The position numbers and the translations under genes were made by a program. A DNA stretch of 64,000 nucleotides from JAJPKK01 sp963702755. Its GTDB lineage: Bacteria > Pseudomonadota > Alphaproteobacteria > Rhizobiales > Xanthobacteraceae. The notes below the pieces were generated by a model that saw only the letters and a program-made list of their open reading frames with translations, was not told the DNA's origin and searched no databases. Position 1 is the first letter of the stretch; the number at the start of each line of letters is the position of its first letter. The stretch is from positions 124,001 through 188,000 of the forward strand of contig CAVPDZ010000007.1 in the NCBI GenBank assembly GCA_963702755.1, given 5' to 3'. Shown one piece after another: positions 55,863 to 64,000 of this stretch.

Positions 55863-56885
55863 ATGGTCGCAGTCCGAAGCATAGCAGTCGTCGCAATCAT
55901 CTCCATCGTCGGCGTGGCGCCGATCAGCGCGCAAACAGCGGACGAGTTCTATCAACAGGCGAAGAACGAGAAGACGGTGGTGCTTTACGGCGCCGGGCCA
56001 ACCGGCTCCCACGACCGTTGGATCAAGGAGTTCGAGCAGACATTTCCAGGCGTGACGGTGAATTTCACGGGGGGCCTCAGCCCCGCGCTCAACAAGAAGA
56101 TCGATGCCCAGCTCGCAGCCGGCAAAATCGAGACGGATCTCGCAATCCTGCAAACCATCGAAGACTTCGCCAGATGGAAGAAAGCGGGAGCTATGATGGC
56201 GTTCAAGCCGCCAGGCTGGGAGATGATCGATCAGGCCTATAAGGACGAGGATGGCGCCTTCGTCACAGTCAGCATCAACCCCATCACCTACGCCATCAAC
56301 ACGCAACTCGTGTCCGGCGCCGACGCCCCGAAATCGGCGCTCGATTTTCTGAAGCCGCAATTTGCGGGCAGGCTCATCACCACCGATCCGACCGAGGACG
56401 ATGCTGCGCTCGCGTCGTTCGCGTTGATCGTGCAGAAGTACGGCTGGGAGTACCTGGAAAAGTACGCCGCGCAGAAACCGGTGTACGTCAACGGTCACGC
56501 CGGCGTCTCCAACGCGATCGCTTCCGGCGACAAGCTGGCGAGCTTCGACTCCACCACGACGACCTGGCAGCTGATGCGCGCCGGCAAACCGATCGCCGGC
56601 CTATTCTCGGAAATAGACGCGACGCCGATCTTCCTCGTTGGAGGGGGCATGTTCAAGGATGCGCCGCATCCGAACGCGGCCAAGCTCTACCTCAGCTGGT
56701 TTCTCGCTAAGGAGCAGCAAGCTCGCTCCGGCGCCTTCTCGGCGCGCGCGGACGTGCCGCCGCCGTCCGGTTTCAAGCCGCTCGTCGATTACAATATCGA
56801 CCGCGGCTACCGCAGGCTCGTGACGGACCCGGAACGAGTATCGGCGCTGCGGAAACGCTTGGCACCTTACATCGTCCAGCGTTGA
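55863..56885 (+). CDS. Extracellular solute-binding protein, family 1 (iron/polyamine type)
   Basis: A 340-residue binding protein with a signal ending APISAQ. Core features are ADEFYQQAKNEKTVVLYGAG, FEQTFPGVTVNFTGG, ETDLAILQTIEDFARW and AINTQLVSGADAPKSALDFL, followed by NAAKLYLSWFLAKEQQ. The fold is that of ferric-iron, putrescine or thiamine binding proteins. It lies 149 bases downstream of another binding protein on the same strand, again with no transporter subunits. Confidence 0.88.
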   Translation: MVAVRSIAVVAIISIVGVAPISAQTADEFYQQAKNEKTVVLYGAGPTGSHDRWIKEFEQTFPGVTVNFTGGLSPALNKKIDAQLAAGKIETDLAILQTIEDFARWKKAGAMMAFKPPGWEMIDQAYKDEDGAFVTVSINPITYAINTQLVSGADAPKSALDFLKPQFAGRLITTDPTEDDAALASFALIVQKYGWEYLEKYAAQKPVYVNGHAGVSNAIASGDKLASFDSTTTTWQLMRAGKPIAGLFSEIDATPIFLVGGGMFKDAPHPNAAKLYLSWFLAKEQQARSGAFSARADVPPPSGFKPLVDYNIDRGYRRLVTDPERVSALRKRLAPYIVQR

Positions 56886-57092
56886 TCCCAATAATGGGAG
56901 ACGTTCCACTCGATGGGTCGAAACCCTTGACTCCTCCCGTTCCACCACTGCAAGCCCGCGGCAGGCGAGTGCAGAACGATGATCTGGTCGCCGGCTTGTG
57001 GCATTCTGCGATGTCGGACTTTGGTTCCGCGATCCGGCATCGGGTTTTTGAGCTTATTACTTTCGACACCGAGAAGCCTGCAACGCATTCGC

Positions 57093-57374
57093 CTACGATC
57101 GTTTAACAGAACTTGGTGCCGAAGACATCCGATCGTTGATCGCACGTTCGTTTGGAAGCACAATGAGTCGCCAACGGATCGATCCCTGCTCAGGTGAATG
57201 AGGGTGATGATCAGCCGCCGGGAGTGGCTTACCAGCGGCTGTGCCAATTTCTCGACCGCAGCCCATACAGCAATAAATACCGCTGTGACGAGCTTCAACG
57301 CCGGGCCTGAAGTCCGTATCGAACACCTCGCTGCCGCTCCGTTCCAGGAACTGGTCTTTTTTGAAGAAGGCCAC
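57093..57374 (-). CDS. Small CxxC/HH protein, 'protein L'-like
   Basis: A 93-residue protein: VAFFKKDQFLERSGSEVFDT, then GVEARHSGIYCCMGCGREIG and PLPAADHHPHSPEQGSIRWRL. The CCxxC and two adjacent His residues suggest metal binding. It looks like a family of small soil-bacterial proteins with a G-I-Y-x-C-x-x-C-G and L-P-x-x-x-H-H-x-H pattern, whose function is unknown. The GTG start has GGGGAG eight bases upstream. The gaps on both sides (56886-57092 and 57375-57697) have no recognised gene; the second is AT-rich. Confidence 0.6.
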   Translation of the reverse strand: MAFFKKDQFLERSGSEVFDTDFRPGVEARHSGIYCCMGCGREIGTAAGKPLPAADHHPHSPEQGSIRWRLIVLPNERAINDRMSSAPSSVKRS

Positions 57375-57697
57375 TGTGTCCGCTCCCCATCCATATATCG
57401 AAATATTTAGCAGAACCCGGTCACGACATTCGATCATTGCAGTTTTTAAAGAGTTTAATCTAAAAAGCGTGGTGGTCCTGGATACCAACGACACTCTCTA
57501 TGGCTGGACCATCCGCCGTTTGACGCCTAGCCGGGGCGCAGTCCTTCAAACCGGGAACACATCGATAGCACTGCGATGAATTTTAAGGCACTGGACAGCG
57601 GGGACATCCTGGTGCTCGCGACGCCGAAATGTCGCTTTCCAGGCCTGTTCTGGATTTATGGCGAGCAGTAACATCACAGGCGCAAGGGAGGTCCGTC

Positions 57698-58897
57698 ATG
57701 CGCAAGACGTTCTCGGGCTTGATGCTTGTCGCTGCAGCTGCCACCGCAATCACATTGATGTTCATGTCACGCGGTTCGGCCCAGGCTCCCGCAAATTCCG
57801 GCGCGCCGCCAACCTCAGCGCTGAAAACACCGTGGGGCGAACCCGACCTGCAGGGGATTTGGACTGACGAAACCGACACGCCCTTGCAGCGCCCGGCGCA
57901 GTACGCGAACCAGGAGTTTTTCACCGAGGCACAGCGCGCGGAGATCAATAAAGCGCGCTCGGAACTGCTCGCGCGCGAGAGGCGCGCCGAGCGCGGAACG
58001 GAGCGCGACGTGTCCGGCTCCTACAATACCGTGTTCGTGTCCTTCAAACGCGCCGGAACGCGCACGTCAATTATTGTCGACCCGACCAATGGCCGAATTC
58101 CGCCACTGACGTCGCAGGCTCAGATGATTGCAGCTGCTGATCGCGCGTTTCGCCTTGCCTTGTTGCAATCCACCGAGACCTGCAAGAACGAAGAGCCGGC
58201 CTGTCGGGGCGGAAAATACGATCCCACGCCTTCGCCGCGGCGCGCCGAACTCGCCCTGCGGTACAACACCGCCCGTATGAACCGCAATGACGGCCCTGAG
58301 GACAGTTCGTTGCCGGAGCGCTGCCTGACCGGCGGGCTTCCCGAATTTGGAACCAACAACGGCAGCTTCCGCCGGATCGTGCAGACGCCGGGCGGCATCG
58401 CGATTTTCTACGATGTCGGTCAGGGCCAAGGCTGGCAACGCAACATCGTCATGAACGGGAGCCCGCATCTGCCGAACCACATCCGTCAGTGGTACGGCAA
58501 CTCGCGCGGTCGCTGGGAGGGCGATACTCTCGTGGTCGACGTGACGAACTTCAGTGCCAAGACCGATTTCCAGGGTTCACGAGAGAACTTGCATCTGGTG
58601 GAGCGGTGGACGCGGACCGGGCCGTCATCGCTCGAATACATCGTCACCGCTGAAGACCCGACGGTGTGGACGCGGCCGTGGACCGCGAAGCAAGACTTCA
58701 CCAAGCAGAGCGACGAGAAGAACAGGCTTTATTACGAGCCGCGTTGCGTCGAGGGAAATTACGGCCTTCCGGGGATCATGCACGGCCGGCGCGCAGAGGA
58801 GCGTGCCTTTGCCGAGGGTCGAGGCCCTGATCCGGCGACCAGGGACAGCATGAAGACTGGTTTCATATCCGACGACGACGTCTTCCCATTGCGATAA
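57698..58897 (+). CDS. Secreted protein of unknown function (PDLQGIW family)
   Basis: A 399-residue exported protein with a signal peptide ending GSAQA. The mature N-terminus KTPWGEPDLQGIWTDETDTP is a hallmark of a large family in soil bacteria with no known reaction. Later conserved parts are LPERCLTGGLP, RWEGDTLVVDVTNFSAKTDF and LHLVERWTRTGPSSLEYI. The ATG follows GGGAGG. It has four Cys in the mature part (CKNEEPAC, ERC, RCVEGN) that could form disulfides. Confidence 0.82.
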   Translation: MRKTFSGLMLVAAAATAITLMFMSRGSAQAPANSGAPPTSALKTPWGEPDLQGIWTDETDTPLQRPAQYANQEFFTEAQRAEINKARSELLARERRAERGTERDVSGSYNTVFVSFKRAGTRTSIIVDPTNGRIPPLTSQAQMIAAADRAFRLALLQSTETCKNEEPACRGGKYDPTPSPRRAELALRYNTARMNRNDGPEDSSLPERCLTGGLPEFGTNNGSFRRIVQTPGGIAIFYDVGQGQGWQRNIVMNGSPHLPNHIRQWYGNSRGRWEGDTLVVDVTNFSAKTDFQGSRENLHLVERWTRTGPSSLEYIVTAEDPTVWTRPWTAKQDFTKQSDEKNRLYYEPRCVEGNYGLPGIMHGRRAEERAFAEGRGPDPATRDSMKTGFISDDDVFPLR

Positions 58898-58915
58898 CGC
58901 GCCGAAGCCGGGTTT

Positions 58916-58992
<77 letters not shown>

Positions 58993-59135
58993 TTTTTGCG
59001 CGGTGTCGGGAAGGCCGCGCCGGTCGGCTCGCAACGGTGGCGTCGTCCGGCCTGCCGCCGCGCCCCCGTGAAATCACATCTTGACCAAGACCTCAAGTGT
59101 TTCGCCGCGCCCACGGCGTAGCGAGGGCAAAAGCC

Positions 59136-59573
59136 TCAGGACGTCGAGCAAGAGCCTCGGCGGAGCCTCAGCCTCTCCTCCTCGTTCTCGATGTCGCCGC
59201 CGATGATCTCGGTGACGTCGGTGTCTTCCTCTTCGGTCTCCTCGATGAAGGCGGCGTCATCCATGCCCTCATCATCCTCGAGTTCGACGTCCTCGTCGCC
59301 CTCCGCCCCCACCGTGGCGGGCTTCTTCTTGCCCTGCGCCTCGGCGTCGGCGTCTTCGAGCGACACGAACTCGGCCTCCTGGGTCTCCGGCAGCTCGGCC
59401 TCGACCTCCCGCGGTGCAGCACGGGCATCGGGCCGGCCGCCGCGCGTGGGCGCGACGACCGCCTCGAAAATGGTGCCGCATTTCGGGCAGGTGATCGGGG
59501 TATGGCTGAGGTCATAAAACTTGGCGCCGCAATGGGCACATAGGCGTTTCGTACCGAGCTCTGGCTTTGCCAC
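59136..59573 (-). CDS. TIGR02300/FYDLN-acid family protein
   Basis: A 145-residue protein with an N-terminal zinc-ribbon-like segment (KRLCAHCGAKFYDLSHTPI followed by CPKCG; FYDLN-type motif) and a long acidic tail (DEDVELEDDEGMDD, EETEEEDTDVTE). The family is restricted mainly to alphaproteobacteria and usually lies beside the tRNA-Ala and aroA genes. Start is the GTG of V-A-K-P-E-L-G. Function unknown. Divergent from aroA. Confidence 0.92.
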   Translation of the reverse strand: MAKPELGTKRLCAHCGAKFYDLSHTPITCPKCGTIFEAVVAPTRGGRPDARAAPREVEAELPETQEAEFVSLEDADAEAQGKKKPATVGAEGDEDVELEDDEGMDDAAFIEETEEEDTDVTEIIGGDIENEEERLRLRRGSCSTS

Positions 59574-59762
59574 GGTTGCGCAATCCTCTAAGGGTCGTTG
59601 AGAGCGGTTCTCCCCTTGGCGGTTCGCGGCGGCTCTGTCAATAGACCTGTGAGCTCTTTCCGCGCAGGACCTGCGCAAGAAGAGCTTGCCCCTCGCCAAC
59701 GTGGCGTGACCGGCTTGGTTCCCCGTGTTAGGACGCGCCCGTCAGCCAAACGGACACGACCC

Positions 59763-61099
59763 GTGCAGTCATCCTCGCCCCTTGCCCCATTGACGGCCCG
59801 CCGGAGCCGCCCGCTTGCCGGCCGCGCGCGGGTGCCGGGCGACAAATCGATTTCGCACCGCGCGCTGATCCTGGGCGCGCTCGCTGTCGGCAAGACCCGC
59901 ATTTCCGGACTGCTCGAGGGCGAGGACGTGCTCAATACGGCCCAGGCGATGCGCGCGCTCGGCGCGGTGGTGACGCGGGTCGGCGACGGCGCGTGGACGG
60001 TTGAGGGCGTCGGCGTCGCCGGCTTTGCCGCGCCGGCGGCACCGCTCGATTTCGGCAATTCCGGCACCGGCTGCCGGCTGGTGATGGGGGCCGTCAGCGG
60101 CTGTCCGATCACCGCGACCTTCGATGGCGACGCCTCGCTGCGCAAGCGGCCGATGCGCCGCATCATCGACCCGATCACCCAGATGGGCGCCCGCGTCGTC
60201 TTCGAAGCCGAAGGCGGCCGCTTGCCGCTGACGCTCGCCGGCGCCCGCGATCCGCTCCCGATCATCTACCAGACGCCCGTGCCGTCGGCGCAGATCAAGT
60301 CGGCGGTGCTGCTCGCGGGCCTCGCGGCGCCGGGCACGACTACGGTCATCGAGACCGAGGCGAGCCGCGACCATACCGAGCTGATGCTGGCGCATTTCGG
60401 CGCCGCGGTGCGGAGCGAGCCGGAGGGCCCCCATGGCCGGCGGATCACGCTGACCGGCCAGCCCGAGCTGGTGCCGGCGACGGTCGCCGTCCCCGCCGAC
60501 CCGTCCTCGGCGGCGTTCCCCATGGTCGCTGCGCTGATCGTTCCGGGCTCCGACGTGGTGCTGACCGATGTCATGACCAACCCGCTGCGCACCGGGTTGA
60601 TCACGACGCTCCGCGAGATGGGCGCCGCGATCACGACGGAAGAGGAGCGCAACGACGGCGGCGAGGCCATGGCCGCCTTGCGGGTCCGCCACTCCGCCTT
60701 GCGCGCGTTGAGGTGCCGGCGGAGCGCGCGCCCGCCATGATCGATGAATACCCGATCCTCGCCGTGGCGGCGGCGTTCGCGGAGGGCACCACGGTGATGC
60801 GCGGGCTCAAGGAATTGCGGGTGAAAGAATCCGACCGCCTCGCCGCGACGGCGGACATGCTGCGCGCGAACGGCATCGCGGTCGAGATATCCGGCGATGA
60901 TCTTGCGGTCACGGGCGGCGGCCGGCCTGCCGGCGGCGGGCTTGTCGTGACCCACATGGACCATCGCATCGCGATGTCGGCCCTGGTGCTCGGCCTCGCC
61001 ACGGAAAAGCCGGTCACGGTCGACGACGCCGCCTTCATCGCGACGAGCTTTCCGGGCTTCGCCGACCTGATGCGCAGCCTCGGCGGCGATCTCGGATGA
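59763..61099 (+). CDS. aroA: 3-phosphoshikimate 1-carboxyvinyltransferase (EPSP synthase), frameshifted
   Basis: AroA joins phosphoenolpyruvate and shikimate-3-phosphate in the sixth step of the shikimate pathway. Motifs are RVPGDKSISHRALILGALA, LDFGNSGTGCRLVMG, DGDASLRKRPMRRI, TPVPSAQIKSAVLLAGL, and after the frame change RGLKELRVKESDRLAA and DHRIAMSALVLGLA. The Gly/Ala in the NSGTGCR region marks a class II enzyme. The frame changes near 60705 between LRVRHSALR and VEVPAERAPAMIDEYP, an exact family continuation. The GTG start matches the length of relatives (445 residues) but has only a weak ribosome-binding site. The stop overlaps the cmk start. Confidence 0.94.
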
Positions 61100-61734
61100 T
61101 CATCGCCATCGACGGGCCGGCGGCATCCGGCAAAGGCACGCTCGGGAAACGGCTCGCGGCTCATTATGGGCTGCGCCATCTCGATACCGGGCTCCTCTAT
61201 CGTGCCGTCGCAAGGCGGTGCTCGATGCCGGCTATAAGCTCGAGGACCCGGGCCAGGCTGCGGCCGCGGCCCGCGCGCTCGACCCGACCCGGTTCGACGA
61301 GGCGGCGCTCAAAAGCCACGCGGCCGGTGAAGCGGCCTCGGTCGTGTCGGCGATCCCGGAGGTGCGCGCGGCGCTGCTGCGGTTTCAGCAGGATTTCGCC
61401 GCCGCCCCGCCTGGCGCCGTGCTCGACGGGCGCGATATCGGCACCGTCATCTGCCCCAACGCCGACGCCAAGATTTTCGTCACCGCAACGCCAGAGGTGC
61501 GGGCCAACCGTCGCGTTCTCGAAATGCGTCGCGGCGGCGCTCCGGCCGACGAAGCCGAAGTCCTCGCCGACATTCGCCGGCGCGACGAACGCGACAGCGC
61601 GCGCGGTGTCGCGCCACTCAAGCCCGCGGCCGACGCCGTCATGCTCGACACGTCCGACCTCGACATCGAGGCCGCCTTTCGTGCTGCCGATCGAGATCGT
61701 CGAGGCCGAGCGCCGCCGGAAGGGGCAGCGCTGA
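61096..61734 (+). CDS. cmk: Cytidylate kinase, frameshifted
   Basis: Cmk phosphorylates CMP and dCMP. The P-loop is IAIDGPAASGKGTLGKRLA and the next motif LRHLDTGLLYRAVA. The middle lies in another frame: AVLDAGYKLEDPGQAAAAA, VLDGRDIGTVICPNADAKIF and RRDERDSARGVAPLKPAADA. The end IVEAERRRKGQR is back in the first frame. The changes are near 61212 (AAA reduced to AA in GCAAAGGCG-like sequence) and 61685. The ATG overlaps the aroA stop by four bases, and rpsA follows, the standard order. Confidence 0.94.
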   Translation: MIIAIDGPAASGKGTLGKRLAAHYGLRHLDTGLLYRAVARRCSMPAISSRTRARLRPRPARSTRPGSTRRRSKATRPVKRPRSCRRSRRCARRCCGFSRISPPPRLAPCSTGAISAPSSAPTPTPRFSSPQRQRCGPTVAFSKCVAAALRPTKPKSSPTFAGATNATARAVSRHSSPRPTPSCSTRPTSTSRPPFVLPIEIVEAERRRKGQR

Positions 61735-62082
61735 ATGGCCCATCGGAGCGCTCGATCAGGCGCCTGACGACGGCGCGACCGCGCCGAATGCCTTGCGAGA
61801 CGCGGGCCTATTCGCTATATGCGTGCCGAGTTCGGGCCGCCGCCTTGAAGGCGGAGCCGCCCGGGCGGGCCGAAGGCGCAACCAAATTCGCCTTCGCATG
61901 TGGAGGAACGCCCGCCCCAGGCTGCGTCGCGACGGCCGACTTTAGCAAATCGTATCGATGGCTTGGTTTCGTGCCGGCCTGCCGGGTTCATCCGGCAGCC
62001 GCCGGAGGTCATGCGGGGCCTCCGGCGTCAAGCTTTTGATACGCCCTCAATCCAACCGCCGGCCTGCCGCCCAGGAGATTTC
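61735..62082 (+). other. Leader region between cmk and rpsA
   Basis: There is no gene in these 348 bases. Short GC-rich hairpins are present, for example ccgccttgaaggcgg near 61840 and gccggcctgccggg...ccggcagccgccgg around 61975-62005. It probably holds a promoter and the long rpsA leader, where S1 protein in other bacteria controls its own translation. Confidence 0.45.
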
Positions 62083-63789
62083 ATGGCTCTCGCTACCGCT
62101 GCCGCGCCGTCGCGCGAAGATTTTGCCGCCCTGCTGGAGGATTCGTTCACCCACGGCAACCTGCAGGAAGGGTCCGTCATCAAGGGGACCGTGGTGGGGA
62201 TCGAAAAGGACCTCGCCGTCATCGATGTGGGATTGAAGACCGAAGGCCGCGTGCCGATGCGGGAATTCACCGGGCCGGGCCGCGGCAACGAACTGAAGAT
62301 CGGCGACACCGTCGAGGTCTACCTGGAGCGCGTCGAGAATGCGCTCGGCGAGGCGGTGCTGTCGCGTGACAAGGCACGGCGCGAGGAAAGCTGGGGCAAG
62401 CTCGAGAAGGCGTTCCAGGGCAACGAGAAGGTCCACGGCGTCATCTTCAACCAGGTCAAGGGCGGCTTCACCGTCGATCTCGACGGCGCGGTGGCCTTCC
62501 TGCCGCGCAGCCAGGTCGACATTCGCCCGATCCGCGACGTCACCCCGCTGATGAACGTTCAGCAGCCGTTCCAGATTCTCAAGATGGATCGCCGCCGCGG
62601 CAACATCGTCGTATCGCGCCGCACGGTCCTGGAAGAGACCCGCGCCGAGCAGCGCCAGGAGCTGGTCCAGAACCTCGAGGAGGGCCAGGTCATCGACGGG
62701 GTGGTCAAGAACATCACCGACTACGGTGCGTTCGTCGACCTCGGAGGCATCGACGGCCTCCTTCACGTCACCGACATCGCCTGGCGGCGGGTCAATCATC
62801 CGTCCGAGGTGCTCAACATCGGCCAGCAGGTGAAGGTCAAGATCGTCAAGATCAACCACGAGACCCACCGCATCTCGCTCGGCATGAAGCAGCTTCAGGC
62901 CGATCCGTGGCAGGGCATCGAGGCCAAGTTCCCGGTCGGCGCCCGCTTCACCGGCCGCGTCACCAACATCACCGATTACGGTGCGTTCGTGGAGCTCGAG
63001 CCTGGCATCGAAGGTCTGATCCACGTCTCCGAAATGTCGTGGACGAAGAAGAACGTTCATCCCGGCAAGATCGTCTCGACGTCGCAAGAGGTCGAGGTGC
63101 AGGTGCTGGAGGTCGATCCGGTCAAGCGCCGCATCTCGCTCGGTCTCAAGCAGACCATGCGCAACCCGTGGGAGGTGTTCGTCGAGAAATATCCGCCGGG
63201 CAGCATTGTCGAAGGCGAGGTCAAGAACAAGACCGAGTTCGGCCTGTTCCTCGGCCTCGACGGCGATGTGGACGGCATGGTCCACCTCTCCGATCTCGAC
63301 TGGAAGCGCCCCGGCGAGCAGATGATCGACGAGTTCAAGAAGGGCGACAAGGTGCGCGCCCAGGTGCTCGACGTCGACGTCGAGAAGGAGCGCATCTCGC
63401 TCGGCATCAAGCAGCTCGAAGGCGATCCGTTCGCGGAAGCGGGCGACGTGAAGAAGGGCGCGGTCGTGACGTGCGAGATCGTCGAGGTGAAGGAGTCCGG
63501 CCTCGAAGTGAAGATCGTCGGCACCGATCTTGCCGCCTTCATCAAGCGCTCGGAACTCGCACGCGATCGCTCCGAACAGCGCACCGAGCGTTTCGCGGTC
63601 GGCGAGAAGGTCGACGCCCGCGTCACCCAGTTCGACCGCCGCGCCCACAAGGTGACGGTGTCGATCAAGGCGCTCGAAGTCGCCGAAGAGAAAGAGGCGA
63701 TCGCCCAGTACGGCTCCTCGGACTCCGGCGCGACGCTCGGCGACATTCTCGGCACCGCGCTCAAGCGCGCCACCGAGAAGAAGGACTAA
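62083..63789 (+). CDS. rpsA: 30S ribosomal protein S1
   Basis: A 568-residue S1 protein with six S1 RNA-binding repeats. The repeats start at about residues 30, 117, 203, 290, 377 and 464, with the clear units ITDYGAFVDLGGIDGLLHVTD and ITDYGAFVELEPGIEGLIHVS in repeats three and four (quoted in part: GAFVDLGGIDGLLHV, GAFVELEPGIEGLIHV). S1 binds mRNA leaders and brings them to the 30S subunit. AGGAG lies seven bases before the ATG, which gives MALATAAAPSREDF. The gene is intact. Confidence 0.97.
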   Translation: MALATAAAPSREDFAALLEDSFTHGNLQEGSVIKGTVVGIEKDLAVIDVGLKTEGRVPMREFTGPGRGNELKIGDTVEVYLERVENALGEAVLSRDKARREESWGKLEKAFQGNEKVHGVIFNQVKGGFTVDLDGAVAFLPRSQVDIRPIRDVTPLMNVQQPFQILKMDRRRGNIVVSRRTVLEETRAEQRQELVQNLEEGQVIDGVVKNITDYGAFVDLGGIDGLLHVTDIAWRRVNHPSEVLNIGQQVKVKIVKINHETHRISLGMKQLQADPWQGIEAKFPVGARFTGRVTNITDYGAFVELEPGIEGLIHVSEMSWTKKNVHPGKIVSTSQEVEVQVLEVDPVKRRISLGLKQTMRNPWEVFVEKYPPGSIVEGEVKNKTEFGLFLGLDGDVDGMVHLSDLDWKRPGEQMIDEFKKGDKVRAQVLDVDVEKERISLGIKQLEGDPFAEAGDVKKGAVVTCEIVEVKESGLEVKIVGTDLAAFIKRSELARDRSEQRTERFAVGEKVDARVTQFDRRAHKVTVSIKALEVAEEKEAIAQYGSSDSGATLGDILGTALKRATEKKD

Positions 63790-63825
63790 TTGCGCAGCAC
63801 GCGCAATTGCTCGTATCAACAAAGA

Positions 63826-63860
63826 GGCCCCGGAGATTGCTCTCCGGGGCCTTTCTCTTT
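63826..63860 (+). terminator. Intrinsic terminator of rpsA
   Basis: A perfect eleven-base stem, ggccccggaga and tctccggggcc, around ttgc, followed by tttctcttttc. It begins 36 bases after the rpsA stop and can also serve the convergent gene, which has aaagag on its far side. A smaller hairpin, attgcg...cgcaat, lies just before it. Confidence 0.93.
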
Positions 63861-63894
63861 TCGATGACGTTTGAAATGCTGCTCGTGATCCGCG

Positions 63895-64000
63895 TCAGCG
63901 GGCGGCAGCCTTCACCGAAGCGGCGGTCTGGCCAAACAGGATCGCGCGTTCCTCGGCCGTCCTCACGCCGCCCTGGCCCGGATTGACCTCCTTGACGAGG
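63895..64000 (-). CDS. 3' end of an unidentified gene
   Basis: On the minus strand an open frame enters from the right edge and ends with a TGA: LVKEVNPGQGGVRTAEERAI and then LFGQTAASVKAAAR. The codon use is like the neighbours and the frame is open over all 34 codons. It is too short for me to assign a family. It converges on rpsA. Confidence 0.5.
   Translation of the reverse strand, partial: LVKEVNPGQGGVRTAEERAILFGQTAASVKAAAR

Noticed and set aside
62047..63822. 591-codon minus-strand frame opposite rpsA
   Set aside because: It is an antisense shadow produced by the codon bias of rpsA; its translation has no recognisable fold and rpsA is certain.

Overview
The window looks like a chromosomal segment of an alphaproteobacterium of the order Hyphomicrobiales (Rhizobiales), close to the Bradyrhizobium/Xanthobacteraceae type. 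The evidence is the high GC content, the tRNA-Ala / FYDLN-acid protein / aroA-cmk-rpsA block, the Hsp20-DUF1150 pair behind a ROSE-like RNA thermometer, the DksA with a single zinc-finger cysteine, the complete Flp/Tad pilus locus and several tripartite-tricarboxylate (Bug) receptors. No phage, integrase, insertion sequence or CRISPR array was found.

Layout. 1-3.7 kb: a secreted LVIVD-repeat protein (cut by the window edge), a YciI-like protein, a gentisate 1,2-dioxygenase and a divergent SnoaL-like protein. 3.7-10.3 kb: an unusual cluster with an alpha-oxoamine synthase, a MacB-like ABC ATPase and permease, a stand-alone E2-type acyltransferase, a secreted DUF3108 protein and a short-chain dehydrogenase. 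It reads as synthesis and export of an acylated amino-ketone or amino-alcohol and is the best candidate for an undescribed system. 10.3-12.3 kb: a decayed subtilisin-Hint fusion. 12.4-14.7 kb: an NlpC/P60 peptidase and an M17 aminopeptidase. 14.9-27.6 kb: the Tad locus (tadD; flp, flp, cpaABCDEF, tadBC; a pilus N-domain protein and two TadE-like pseudopilins). 27.6-33.3 kb: Lrp regulator, PfkB kinase, NudC, a GMC oxidoreductase with a Tat-exported small subunit, and a HIT protein. 33.4-38.1 kb: SRP RNA, dnaX carrying an in-frame palindromic repeat, dksA, a polysaccharide deacetylase and ptsN. 38.2-40.6 kb: DUF1150/Hsp20 with thermometer and heat-shock promoter, a 2OG-Fe(II) oxygenase and small proteins. 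40.8-56.9 kb: an accessory catabolic region with a NicX-like dihydroxypyridine dioxygenase, an aromatic-ring FAD monooxygenase, a cyclase-family metal hydrolase, a class IV aminotransferase and six orphan periplasmic solute receptors, none with a permease. 57-64 kb: a small CxxC protein, a secreted protein, tRNA-Ala, aroA-cmk-rpsA and the end of a convergent gene.

At least 20 genes are broken by one or more single-base frame changes, including genes that cannot normally be lost (dnaX, cmk, aroA). In most cases the next frame continues the same protein family exactly, so these are most simply sequence errors. Coordinates below span the whole reconstructed gene. The exception is the subtilisin-Hint gene, which also has lost an internal segment and is probably a true pseudogene.
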